Assembly: GCA_023391635.1 (NCBI GenBank) | Contig: JAEWAQ010000048.1 | Coordinates: 1 to 64,000 of the forward strand | Origin: Bacillota bacterium | GTDB taxonomy: Bacteria; Bacillota; Bacilli; Paenibacillales; Paenibacillaceae | Length of the DNA stretch: 64,000 bases | Reading direction: 5' to 3' | Part shown: one piece after another, positions 24,834 to 33,139 of the stretch | Layout of the letters: every line of letters starts with the position of its first letter | Numbering within the stretch: the first letter of the stretch is position 1 | Notes under the pieces: model-generated | Seen by the model: the letters and a program-made list of their open reading frames with translations, nothing else | Database searches by the model: none | What the model was told of the DNA's origin: nothing | Translations under genes and position numbers: made by a program

Positions 24834-26771
24834 ATGGTGCAAGTGAAACTTCCGGATGGAGCGATCCGGACTTACGAAGCAGGCGTTACGGTAGATGAGG
24901 TGGCGGGATCAATTAGCCAGGGACTGCGCAAGAACGCGGTAGCCGGCAAGCTGAACGGCATCACCGTCGACCTGAACTCGCCGATCGGCGAAGATGCGTC
25001 CGTGGAAATATTGACGCTCGATCAAGCCGACGGAGTCGCGGTCATGCGGCACAGCACCGCCCATTTGATGGCGCAGGCGATCAAGCGACTATACGGTGGC
25101 GCGAACGTGAAGCTGGGCATCGGTCCGGTCATCGAAGACGGCTTCTACTACGACATCGATATGGAGCAGTCGATTACGCCGGAGGATCTGGCCCGCATCG
25201 AAGGCGAGATGGAGAAGATCGTGAAGGAAGATCTGCCTATCGTACGCCGCGTCGTGAGCCGTGAAGAGGCGTTGCGGATTTACGAAGAGATCGGCGATCC
25301 GCTCAAGCTGGAGTTGATCCGCGACTTGCCGGCCGATTCGGTCATTACCATCTATGACCAAGGAGAATTTTTCGATCTGTGCCGGGGGCCGCATCTTCCT
25401 TCGACCGGGAAGATCAAGGTGTTCAAGCTGCTGAGCGTCGCAGGCGCCTACTGGCGGGGCGACAGCAAAAATAAGATGCTGCAGCGCATCTACGGTACGG
25501 CGTTCGCCAAGAAGTCGCAGCTTGACGAGCACCTTCATTTTCTGGAAGAGGCGAAGAAGCGCGACCATCGCAAACTGGGCAAGGAACTGAAGATGTTCAC
25601 CTTTTCCCGTGAAGTCGGGCAAGGCTTGCCGCTCTGGCTGCCGTATGGAGCCAAGCTGCGCCGCACGCTGGAACGATATATCGTGGACCTGGAAGAACGG
25701 CTCGGCTACCAGCACGTGTACACCCCGGTACTCGCCAACGTGGAATTGTACAAAACGTCCGGTCATTGGGAACATTACCAGGAAGACATGTTTCCGCCGA
25801 TGGAGCTCGACAATGAGGAGCTTGTGCTGCGTCCGATGAACTGTCCGCATCACATGATGATTTACAAGAGCGACATGCGCAGTTACCGGGATTTGCCGCT
25901 TCGGGTTGCCGAGCTTGGCACGATGCACCGGTACGAGATGTCCGGAGCATTGACCGGCTTGCATCGGGTTCGGGCGATGACGCTGAACGACGCCCATATT
26001 TTCTGCCGGATGGACCAGATCAAGGACGAGTTTACGCGCGTCGTGAACTTGATTCGGCAAGTGTATGAGGACTTCGGTATTCGGGAATACCGTTTCCGTC
26101 TTTCCTATCGCGACCCGCAGGACAAGGAGAAATATTGGCCGGACGACCAGATGTGGGAGACGACGCAGCGCATGCTTCGGGAGGTGGTCGAGGAAATGGG
26201 GCTGCCGTTCTTCGAAGCTGAAGGAGAAGCCGCGTTCTACGGGCCGAAGCTTGACGTGCAGGTCAAAACCGCGCTCGGCAAAGAAGAGACGCTGTCTACA
26301 TCCCAGATCGACGTCCTGTTGCCGGAGCGATTCGACCTGGAATATGTCGGTGACGACGGCAAGAAACATCGCCCGGTCGTCATCCATCGGGGCATTATCA
26401 GCACGATGGAGCGCATGACCGCATTCCTGCTCGAGAACTTCGCAGGCGCGCTGCCGCTGTGGCTATCGCCCGTGCAAGCCAAGGTCATTCCGGTCAGCAC
26501 CGCTTACGAGTCTTATGTGCGTGAAGTGGCCGAGAAGCTGCAGGCCGAGGGGATTCAGGTGGAGACCGATTTGCGCAATGAGAAACTCGGGTACAAGATC
26601 CGCGAGGCGCAGCTTGAGAAGGTCCCGTATATGCTCATTGTCGGGGAACAGGAAGCCGCGAGCGGCGCCGTATCGGTGCGACGCCGCGGGGAAGGCGATC
26701 TGGGCGCGCAGCCTCTGGAAGCTTTCATTAAGCGGGCGACAGAGGAGATTCGCACGAAGAAGGTCGACTAA
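24834..26771 (+). CDS. thrS: Threonyl-tRNA synthetase
   Basis: The 645-residue enzyme starts with a TGS domain (VQVKLPDGAIRTYEAG), followed by the editing domain with HSTAHLMAQAIKRLYG and the class II catalytic core. C337 in RPMNCPHHMMIYK is the usual zinc-binding cysteine, and the C-terminal anticodon-binding domain is complete. Start at ATG 24834 follows GAAGGGA; upstream codons in frame belong to the T-box leader. Regulated by that leader. Confidence 0.97.
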   Translation: MVQVKLPDGAIRTYEAGVTVDEVAGSISQGLRKNAVAGKLNGITVDLNSPIGEDASVEILTLDQADGVAVMRHSTAHLMAQAIKRLYGGANVKLGIGPVIEDGFYYDIDMEQSITPEDLARIEGEMEKIVKEDLPIVRRVVSREEALRIYEEIGDPLKLELIRDLPADSVITIYDQGEFFDLCRGPHLPSTGKIKVFKLLSVAGAYWRGDSKNKMLQRIYGTAFAKKSQLDEHLHFLEEAKKRDHRKLGKELKMFTFSREVGQGLPLWLPYGAKLRRTLERYIVDLEERLGYQHVYTPVLANVELYKTSGHWEHYQEDMFPPMELDNEELVLRPMNCPHHMMIYKSDMRSYRDLPLRVAELGTMHRYEMSGALTGLHRVRAMTLNDAHIFCRMDQIKDEFTRVVNLIRQVYEDFGIREYRFRLSYRDPQDKEKYWPDDQMWETTQRMLREVVEEMGLPFFEAEGEAAFYGPKLDVQVKTALGKEETLSTSQIDVLLPERFDLEYVGDDGKKHRPVVIHRGIISTMERMTAFLLENFAGALPLWLSPVQAKVIPVSTAYESYVREVAEKLQAEGIQVETDLRNEKLGYKIREAQLEKVPYMLIVGEQEAASGAVSVRRRGEGDLGAQPLEAFIKRATEEIRTKKVD

Positions 26772-26864
26772 TTCCCTGATAAATGGAAATCGTTCTCTTT
26801 GTTTCGCACCTGTGTTAGAATGTGGGTACTAATTCATGCGTCCTTATGAGGGGTGACGTATCGG

Positions 26865-27389
26865 ATGACCCATCGCAACTCCGAGTTCCAGGAAGACCTT
26901 GCGGCTGACGAGGAGATGCTGACGGAACTGTACCGTCAGATGCTGAGGGCCGCTCGCAACAGGCTCTATAACAAAGATGAAGCCACGGATGTGGTGCAAG
27001 AAGCGTGGATTCGCATTCTGGAGCGCCAGTCAACGCTTCGGGAAGCCGACAAGCTGATTCCGTGGGCCAGGGCGATTGCCGCCAATATCGCATCCAACGT
27101 GAACCGGGGGGCATGGCGCACCTTGCTAATATCGGACGGCGAGCTGGGCCAATTGCCTTCGCGGGACGTCATTCCGCGTCCGGACCTGATGGCGGAACTG
27201 TCCGATATGCTGGGACGACTCGATTCCGTTACACGCACGCTGCTGCTGTATAAATTTTATTACGGCTTCAAGGATGACGAGATCGCCGCCGCCTTCGACG
27301 TGCCGGTCGGCACGGTGAAAGCGCGCATCCACCGCAGCAAGGCCAGGCTGCGGAAGGAAGCCGCCCAGGACGATCAGGCGAACAAGTAG
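26865..27389 (+). CDS. ECF-type sigma factor
   Basis: The 174-residue protein has region 2 (LYRQMLRAARNRLYNKDEATDVVQEAWIR) and region 4 with a HTH (FKDDEIAAAFDVPVGTVKARIHRSKARLR), the two-domain form of ECF sigma factors. GAGGGGTG lies before ATG 26865. No anti-sigma gene follows; next is liaF. This suggests either control by other means or a distant anti-sigma factor. Neighbouring envelope-stress genes point to a role in cell-wall stress, which is inference. Confidence 0.9.
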   Translation: MTHRNSEFQEDLAADEEMLTELYRQMLRAARNRLYNKDEATDVVQEAWIRILERQSTLREADKLIPWARAIAANIASNVNRGAWRTLLISDGELGQLPSRDVIPRPDLMAELSDMLGRLDSVTRTLLLYKFYYGFKDDEIAAAFDVPVGTVKARIHRSKARLRKEAAQDDQANK

Positions 27390-27408
27390 ATAAGTTGGTG
27401 TCCGCGAT

Positions 27409-27439
27409 GCATGTGCACGGCCTCGTACCGTGCACATGC
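27409..27439. repeat. Perfect 12-bp inverted repeat after the sigma gene
   Basis: GCATGTGCACGG (27409-27420) and CCGTGCACATGC (27428-27439) are perfect inverted copies with a 7-base loop. It can form a hairpin in RNA and may end the sigma-factor transcript, although no T-tract follows. Confidence 0.75.
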
Positions 27440-27535
27440 TGCGCCCTTATTCGCGTGTTGCGACGCGCGGTAAGGGCGTATTTTAATTGTAAGGTGCATG
27501 ATCGGGCAGAGGCTGAAGAATACAACTCGTTGTCC

Positions 27536-27553
27536 CTCGGTCTCGAGACCGAG
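27536..27553. promoter_or_regulatory. Perfect 18-bp palindrome before liaF
   Basis: CTCGGTCTCGAGACCGAG is fully symmetrical and lies about 90 bases before the liaF start, upstream of a possible -10 (TATACT). It could be a binding site for a dimeric regulator; LiaR itself is one candidate. Confidence 0.5.
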
Positions 27554-27641
27554 TCCACATTCCAACCTGCGCCGCTGTCGAATCGATGCTGGCATTCGCT
27601 ATACTGTGAATATAACAACTCGACATCGGAGGAATACCGCC

Positions 27642-28820
27642 ATGCAATCCAATATCGTACATCGCTTGTTATGGGGAGGCGTCCTCATCGCCGTCGGCAT
27701 CGTGTTCTTGCTGAACCAACTGGGCATCGCCACGATCAGCATTGGAGATTTATTCAGAAATTTCTGGCCGATCATCCTGATCGTCGTCGGACTTCAAGGC
27801 ATGCTGATCCAGCGTTCCGGCGGATATCTGTGGAACATGATCGTCATGCTCGTCGGCATCGTGTTTCTCGGCCGCAACCTGGACTTGTTCGAATGGGAGC
27901 TTAGGGACTTGTTCAGCTTGATCGGCCCGGTCGTTCTGATCTTGTTCGGACTCGGCATGATGACGCGAGGGGCGAGAACGAAGCGCCCGAATCGCGAAGA
28001 AGAGCGACACGGCTATGGGTGGAATCCGGTGACGCCGCCGATGCCGGGTCAGCCGGCACAGCCTGAGCAATCGGACACGCCGCTTGGCCCGCCTCCGGCA
28101 CCGCCGCTGTCGGACGATCCGAATGCGCCGTTCAGCGACGAGTCGGGAGACGTCTCCGCTGCGGGTGAACGCAATCATGCCGATGAATATGCTTCACGCA
28201 ACAGCGGGCATGAGGAAGGAGCGCAATCACGTCAAGCGAATTACGGCGATCAGAGGTGGGAGAGCAACCGCGATCCCTATATGCGTGCAGGAGAACGAGT
28301 GCGCGAACGAATGAACCGTCAAGCGGATCGCATGCAAGAGCGGATGAGCCGTCATGAGGAGCATTGGCGCCGCCATCAGGAACGCCGCGAACAACGCAAA
28401 GCGTGCAGCGGCCATAATAGTTGGTGGAACTATGATCCGAACGCGGCCCAGCATAGTCGTTTCATCGGTGATGTCCATATCGGCCAGGATTACTGGGAAT
28501 TGCGTCCGATGAACATCTCGCACTTCATCGGAGATACGACGATCGACTTGACCAAAGCGCAGATCCCGCTAGGTGAAACGAAGATTTACGTGTCCTGCTT
28601 CATCGGAGATGTGAAGGTGTTCGTTCCTGGCGATGCGAACGTCGGCGTTCAAGTCGTCTCAAGCAGCTTGATCGGCGACGTAAGGGTATGGGATCAGAAG
28701 CGCGGTGGACTGTTCAATTCGATGTCGGTGGAATCGCCGTTCTACGCCGACACGGACAAGCGCGTCGTCCTGGTCGCCAGCGCGTTCATCGGCGACGTCA
28801 GAGTCACGAAGGTAGGGTGA
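27642..28820 (+). CDS. liaF: LiaF-like negative regulator with a long charged linker
   Basis: The 392-residue protein has an N-terminal membrane domain of about four helices (1-110) and a C-terminal LiaF domain (about 270-392). Between them lies a Pro/Glu/Arg/His-rich linker of about 150 residues, making the chain far longer than the 241-residue B. subtilis LiaF. The C-terminal part has five similar units beginning FIGD or LIGD at residues 274, 295, 320, 343 and 382. LiaF inhibits the LiaSR system in the absence of envelope stress. CGGAGGAA precedes the ATG, and liaS starts five bases after the stop. Confidence 0.9.
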   Translation: MQSNIVHRLLWGGVLIAVGIVFLLNQLGIATISIGDLFRNFWPIILIVVGLQGMLIQRSGGYLWNMIVMLVGIVFLGRNLDLFEWELRDLFSLIGPVVLILFGLGMMTRGARTKRPNREEERHGYGWNPVTPPMPGQPAQPEQSDTPLGPPPAPPLSDDPNAPFSDESGDVSAAGERNHADEYASRNSGHEEGAQSRQANYGDQRWESNRDPYMRAGERVRERMNRQADRMQERMSRHEEHWRRHQERREQRKACSGHNSWWNYDPNAAQHSRFIGDVHIGQDYWELRPMNISHFIGDTTIDLTKAQIPLGETKIYVSCFIGDVKVFVPGDANVGVQVVSSSLIGDVRVWDQKRGGLFNSMSVESPFYADTDKRVVLVASAFIGDVRVTKVG

Positions 28821-28824
28821 GCGA

Positions 28825-29862
28825 ATGCTGCGGCTCGTGCGCAACAGCAAATGGGATACGGCGATTTACACGGGAATCGGCACACTGGTCTTGATGATAT
28901 TGCTTTATTTCGGGGGCGTCCTCTTCACGGACAATGCCCCCGATCTGGAAGTTTGGCTGGAATGGACGGTCGTCGTGCTCGTCGTGCAGATGATCGTCGC
29001 CTACATATTCGGACATCGGAATCAGAGGCGGCTCGATCAGCTGCAATTGGCATTCAAGCAAGCGACGGCAGGCAATTGGGATACGCGTCTGCCCGACCTG
29101 GGCATGGATGCCTTCGCCGGCGTTTATCTGGAATTCAACCGCATGCTAGCCAAGATCGAGGATCGTCTGAAATTGCTGCAGCGCCTTGGGGAAAGAGACA
29201 TTACGGAGGAAGCTTCATCGAAGGAGACGGCCGTGCTCGAAGAACGCAAACGGCTTGCGCGCGATTTGCACGACACGGTCAGCCAACAGCTGTTTGCCCT
29301 GCATATGTCGGCTTCCTCCCTGCCAAAATTGCTTGAGAAGGATGCGGAGCAGGCGGGAAAGCTGATGCAGCAGTTGATCGAGATGTCCTCTTCCGCGCAG
29401 CGTCAGATGCGGGGCTTGATCGCCCAGCTCAGGCCGATGGAGCTGCAAGGGCGTACGCTGACGGAGGCGCTCGAGCGATGGTTTCCGGATTATTGCAGAC
29501 ACAACGGCTTGCAGGGCACGCTGGATATCCAATTGATCGGGCCGTTGTCGGAGCCGAAGGAACATCAGCTATTCCTCGTCATCCAGGAAGCGATGGCGAA
29601 CGTCGTCAAGCACGCGCAAGCCGAGTCCGTTCGTCTCTATCTCGGTGAAACGGCCCGCCAGATCACGCTGCAAGTCGAGGATGACGGCAAAGGCTTCACG
29701 ACCGGCCATGTCCGCGATGGCGCATACGGCCTGTCCACGATGCGGGAGCGAGCGCTAAGACTGGGCGGAGACGCGGAAATCGTGACCAAGCAAGGAAGCG
29801 GTACGCGCGTGCGTGTATGGATACCCAAATTTGACGATGACAGCAAGAGCGATAGCGAATAA
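28825..29862 (+). CDS. liaS: Sensor histidine kinase LiaS
   Basis: A 345-residue kinase with two membrane helices (about 12-35 and 45-65) joined by a very short outer loop, a HAMP-like segment, a HisKA_3 domain with the phospho-acceptor H149 in RKRLARDLHDTVSQQLF-type context, and a HATPase domain with EAMANVVKHAQA and DDGKGF. The small loop marks an intramembrane-sensing kinase. It responds to cell-wall antibiotics in B. subtilis. Partner genes liaF and liaR flank it. Confidence 0.94.
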   Translation: MLRLVRNSKWDTAIYTGIGTLVLMILLYFGGVLFTDNAPDLEVWLEWTVVVLVVQMIVAYIFGHRNQRRLDQLQLAFKQATAGNWDTRLPDLGMDAFAGVYLEFNRMLAKIEDRLKLLQRLGERDITEEASSKETAVLEERKRLARDLHDTVSQQLFALHMSASSLPKLLEKDAEQAGKLMQQLIEMSSSAQRQMRGLIAQLRPMELQGRTLTEALERWFPDYCRHNGLQGTLDIQLIGPLSEPKEHQLFLVIQEAMANVVKHAQAESVRLYLGETARQITLQVEDDGKGFTTGHVRDGAYGLSTMRERALRLGGDAEIVTKQGSGTRVRVWIPKFDDDSKSDSE

Positions 29863-29876
29863 AGGGGCGATTAACG

Positions 29877-30554
29877 ATGGCAGCGACACCGGAAGCGGAA
29901 ATTTGGAAAGTGATGATCGTCGACGATCACGAGATGGTAAGAATGGGCTTGAAAACGTACTTGATGCTCGATTCGCGATTCGAGGTGATCGGCGAGGCGT
30001 CCGGCGGGCAGGACGCGATTCGCCAGCTGGAGCAAGGAGGACCGGGGGGCGCGATGCCGCACCTGATTTTGATGGACCTGATGATGCCGGGCATGGACGG
30101 CGTAGAGACGACGAAGGTGCTGCTGGAGCGTCACCCCGATCTGCGCATCATCATCCTGACCAGCTTCCTGGAGGATGACAAGATCGTGGAGGCGGTGGAA
30201 GCCGGCGCCGTCAGCTACGTGCTCAAGACGGTATCCGCGGATGAATTGATCTATGCCATGCAAGGTGCGCTGAAGAATATGCCCGTCATGAGCGGGGACG
30301 TCTCCCAGGCGCTGACCCGCGGGCTGCGCAAACGCTCGGTGCAGAGCGATGACGAAGGCTTGACCGAGCGGGAACGGGAAGTGCTGCTGCTCATCGCGGA
30401 AGGCAAGTCGAACAAGGAGATCAGCGACGAGCTGCATATCAGCATCAAGACGGTCAAGACGCATGTCAGCAACCTGCTGATGAAGTGCGAGCTGGACGAT
30501 CGGACGCAGCTGGCGATTTACGCGCACCGCAAAGGCTGGGCCGGCAAGTCGTGA
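29877..30554 (+). CDS. liaR: Response regulator LiaR (NarL/LuxR type)
   Basis: The 225-residue protein has a receiver domain with D67 in LILMDLMMPGMDG and a LuxR-type HTH at the end (LTEREREVLLLIAEGKSNKEISDELHIS region). It is the cognate regulator of LiaS by position and family. Starts 14 bases after liaS with a GGGGCG-type ribosome site. A terminator follows at 30639. Confidence 0.95.
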   Translation: MAATPEAEIWKVMIVDDHEMVRMGLKTYLMLDSRFEVIGEASGGQDAIRQLEQGGPGGAMPHLILMDLMMPGMDGVETTKVLLERHPDLRIIILTSFLEDDKIVEAVEAGAVSYVLKTVSADELIYAMQGALKNMPVMSGDVSQALTRGLRKRSVQSDDEGLTEREREVLLLIAEGKSNKEISDELHISIKTVKTHVSNLLMKCELDDRTQLAIYAHRKGWAGKS

Positions 30555-30638
30555 AGCCGGCGCCGGTTTGAATCGACTGTGAAGCGGGAATAATGGAAAC
30601 AGCGGATGGCATCCATGCTGTGCCATACATCAAAGAAG

Positions 30639-30672
30639 TCGCTATGACGGTTCGAAGTCTGGCGATTTTTTT
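30639..30672 (+). terminator. Intrinsic terminator after liaR
   Basis: TCGC(30639)...GCGA(30665) with an inner TATGAC/GTCTG pairing forms an imperfect stem followed by seven T residues. Confidence 0.75.
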
Positions 30673-30701
30673 ACTTCGGGTTCATTAAAGTTTAAGATAG
30701 T

Positions 30702-30722
30702 TTTAAGGTTCAAGGTCCAAGA
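30702..30722 (+). promoter_or_regulatory. Heptad repeats upstream of the HtrA-type gene
   Basis: Three consecutive 7-base units of the form TTYAAGG (TTTAAGG, TTCAAGG, TCCAAGA) lie 55 bases before the protease start, and a further TTTAAGA lies at 30691. Such evenly spaced direct repeats are a common form of OmpR-type response regulator site; one such regulator is encoded downstream. This is inference. Confidence 0.35.
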
Positions 30723-30776
30723 TAGAGTCAAGAAGAGGACGGCGCGCAAGCAGGGCGCCGAGGAGGAGGAATCGAC

Positions 30777-32330
30777 ATGGACGATCAGAACAAGAGACCG
30801 GATGACATGAACGATTTTTTATACGGTCCGGATAATCGCAAGTCGGAGGATCGGGATCGGCCAAGCCGGGAAGATGCCCAAAATACGTATCGGAACGCGA
30901 GCGGCGGCGATGGAAGCGGGGACCCTTACCAAGGAGCTCGCAGTGACAACGAACCGTATACGTTCGGGCCGTTCGGCGGGGCAGCTTCCTATTCGACCGA
31001 TCCGTCGCAGCGGCGCGATGAGCCGCAGCGGACGGAAGTCGTGCAATCATCGCGTGAATATCGTCCGTTCACCGTCACGGGCGGCGGCCGCGGAGGCGCA
31101 TCTTGGCAGCCGGCTCCACGGAGAACGTCTTTCCGGGCAATGTTCGCCTCGTTCATGGTTGGAGTGCTGGTCATCGGTGGATTGATGTTCACGGCCGATC
31201 GGTACAATTGGTTCCAACCGGAAGTTGCGGCATCGCCGGTGCAATCTTCAGTGGCCAAGACGGTGAACAATCCGGTCAACAGCATGCCGGACGGCATCAG
31301 ACCGAACAATATCGCGCAAATTTTCGATCAATCGTCGCCTGCCGTCGTCAAGATCGAGACATCGGTCAAAGCGCGGTCGCGCTCGAACAGCAGCATGGAC
31401 GACTTGTTCGAGCAATTTTTCGGCCAAACCCCCAGAAGCCAGAGCGGGCAAGGCGACGAGGGAACCTTGCAGCCTAGCGGCATGGGCTCCGGCTTCATCT
31501 TCGACTCGACCGGCTATATTCTGACGAACCAGCATGTCGTGGCGGATTCGGACGAGATCGAAGTGACGGTCGTCGGCCACAACAAGCCGTTCAAGGCGAA
31601 GCTGCTCGGTAACAGCTACGATCTCGACCTTGCCGTGCTCAAGATTGAAGGCAGCGAATTCCCGACGCTCAAGCTGGGCGACTCGAACGATACGAGCATC
31701 GGCGACTGGGTCGTGGCGATCGGCAACCCTTACGGTTTCGATCATACCGTGACTGTCGGCGTCTTGAGCTCGACAGAACGCGAGATTCCGATCTCGGATT
31801 CGAACGGTACGCGCAATTATCAACATCTGCTGCAGACGGACGCCTCCATCAATCCCGGCAACTCGGGCGGACCGCTGCTGAACTTGGCGGGAGAAGTTAT
31901 CGGCATCAACACGGCGGTCAGCACGCAGGCGCAAGGGATCGGGTTTGCCATTCCGACCAGCACGATTACCGAAGTACTCGACAACTTGAAGAACAATAAG
32001 GAAATTCCGAAGAAGCCGGAGCCGTTCATCGGCGCTACATTGATGACGCTGACAGACGAGTACGCCGAAAAGCTCGGCATTAAGGGCACGACAGGCTCTC
32101 TCGTGCGGGAAGTCATCTATGGCTCCCCGGCTTACAAAGCGGACTTGCGCGCGTATGACGTCATCACCGGCATGGACGGTGAGTCATATAAGGATAATAC
32201 GAGTCTGATTGCAGTGATTCAGAAGAAGAGCGTTGGCGACAAGGTGACGCTGAACGCGATCCGCAACGGTCAGAAGGTCGAACTGACGGTGGAAATCGGG
32301 GATAAGAACCAGTTCCAGGCGATCGAGTAA
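30777..32330 (+). CDS. Membrane-anchored HtrA/DegP-type serine protease
   Basis: The 517-residue S1C protease has a long polar cytoplasmic tail (about 1-118, rich in Asp, Arg, Gly), one membrane helix (about 120-140), a trypsin-like domain with catalytic H253 (TNQHVV), D284 (LDLAVLK) and S363 (GNSGGPL), and one PDZ domain (about 420-510). It should degrade or refold misfolded proteins at the outer face of the membrane. AGGAGGAGG precedes the ATG. The two-component genes that follow may control it, as CssRS does in B. subtilis; this is from analogy. Confidence 0.95.
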   Translation: MDDQNKRPDDMNDFLYGPDNRKSEDRDRPSREDAQNTYRNASGGDGSGDPYQGARSDNEPYTFGPFGGAASYSTDPSQRRDEPQRTEVVQSSREYRPFTVTGGGRGGASWQPAPRRTSFRAMFASFMVGVLVIGGLMFTADRYNWFQPEVAASPVQSSVAKTVNNPVNSMPDGIRPNNIAQIFDQSSPAVVKIETSVKARSRSNSSMDDLFEQFFGQTPRSQSGQGDEGTLQPSGMGSGFIFDSTGYILTNQHVVADSDEIEVTVVGHNKPFKAKLLGNSYDLDLAVLKIEGSEFPTLKLGDSNDTSIGDWVVAIGNPYGFDHTVTVGVLSSTEREIPISDSNGTRNYQHLLQTDASINPGNSGGPLLNLAGEVIGINTAVSTQAQGIGFAIPTSTITEVLDNLKNNKEIPKKPEPFIGATLMTLTDEYAEKLGIKGTTGSLVREVIYGSPAYKADLRAYDVITGMDGESYKDNTSLIAVIQKKSVGDKVTLNAIRNGQKVELTVEIGDKNQFQAIE

Positions 32331-32451
32331 GCCAGCGGCATTTCGTGGTTGATGAAGGAGCGGGAGGGTTCGTGAGCGAGCGAACTGCTCCCGCTTCCTG
32401 CTGCAATAGGGTAAAATGGAATCAACAGGCTTTCGAAGGGGCGATGGACGG

Positions 32452-33138
32452 ATGAGGCCGCACGTGATGGTAATTGACGATGATGAGAAGATCACTTCGC
32501 TGCTCAGGCGCAGCCTGGCATTCGAAGGATATGAAGTGACGACGGCGCCGGACGGGGCCGAGGGCTTGCGGCTATTGAACCAGCGTCAAGCGGACCTCGT
32601 CGTGCTCGATGTCATGATGCCGAAGATCGACGGCTGGGAAGTATGCCGACGGTTGCGCGAAGCCGGCATTGCGGCGCCCGTGCTGCTCTTGACGGCCAAG
32701 GATGACGTGCAGGACCGGGTCAAAGGGCTGGATCTTGGCGCGGACGATTATCTCGTGAAGCCGTTCGCGCTGGAGGAATTGTTGGCACGGATCCGGGCAT
32801 TGATGCGGCGGCGGCCAGAGCAAGCCGAAACCGACGGCAGGCTGCGCTATGAGGACCTGGTGCTGGATGTCGACGCGCGGGAAGCGATCCGGGCGGACCG
32901 GCGCATCGATTTGACGGCCAAGGAATTCGATCTGCTGCATCTGTTCATGCAGAATCCGCGCAGGGTGCTGTCGCGTGACCAGATCATGGAGCGCATCTGG
33001 GGCTACGATTACAGCGGGGAATCGAACGTACTGGAAGTGTATGTCGCCATGCTGCGGCAGAAGCTGGAGGAGCATGGCGGCAAACGGTTGATTCAGACCG
33101 TGCGCGGCGCCGGGTATGTGCTGAAGGGAGAAAGCTGA
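32452..33138 (+). CDS. OmpR-family response regulator
   Basis: The 228-residue protein has a receiver domain with D53 in LVVLDVMMPKIDG, LTAKDDVQDRVKGLDLGADDYLVKPF, and a winged-helix DNA-binding domain ending in RLIQTVRGAGYVLKGE. ATG 32452 follows AAGGGG at about 11 bases. A GC-rich hairpin near 32353-32399 lies between it and the protease gene. Partner kinase starts two bases after the stop. Confidence 0.94.
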   Translation: MRPHVMVIDDDEKITSLLRRSLAFEGYEVTTAPDGAEGLRLLNQRQADLVVLDVMMPKIDGWEVCRRLREAGIAAPVLLLTAKDDVQDRVKGLDLGADDYLVKPFALEELLARIRALMRRRPEQAETDGRLRYEDLVLDVDAREAIRADRRIDLTAKEFDLLHLFMQNPRRVLSRDQIMERIWGYDYSGESNVLEVYVAMLRQKLEEHGGKRLIQTVRGAGYVLKGES

Positions 33139-33139
33139 C

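Noticed and set aside
25089..26387. 432-codon minus-strand frame opposite thrS
   Set aside because: Antisense shadow of threonyl-tRNA synthetase with a composition rich in His and Arg and no ribosome site.
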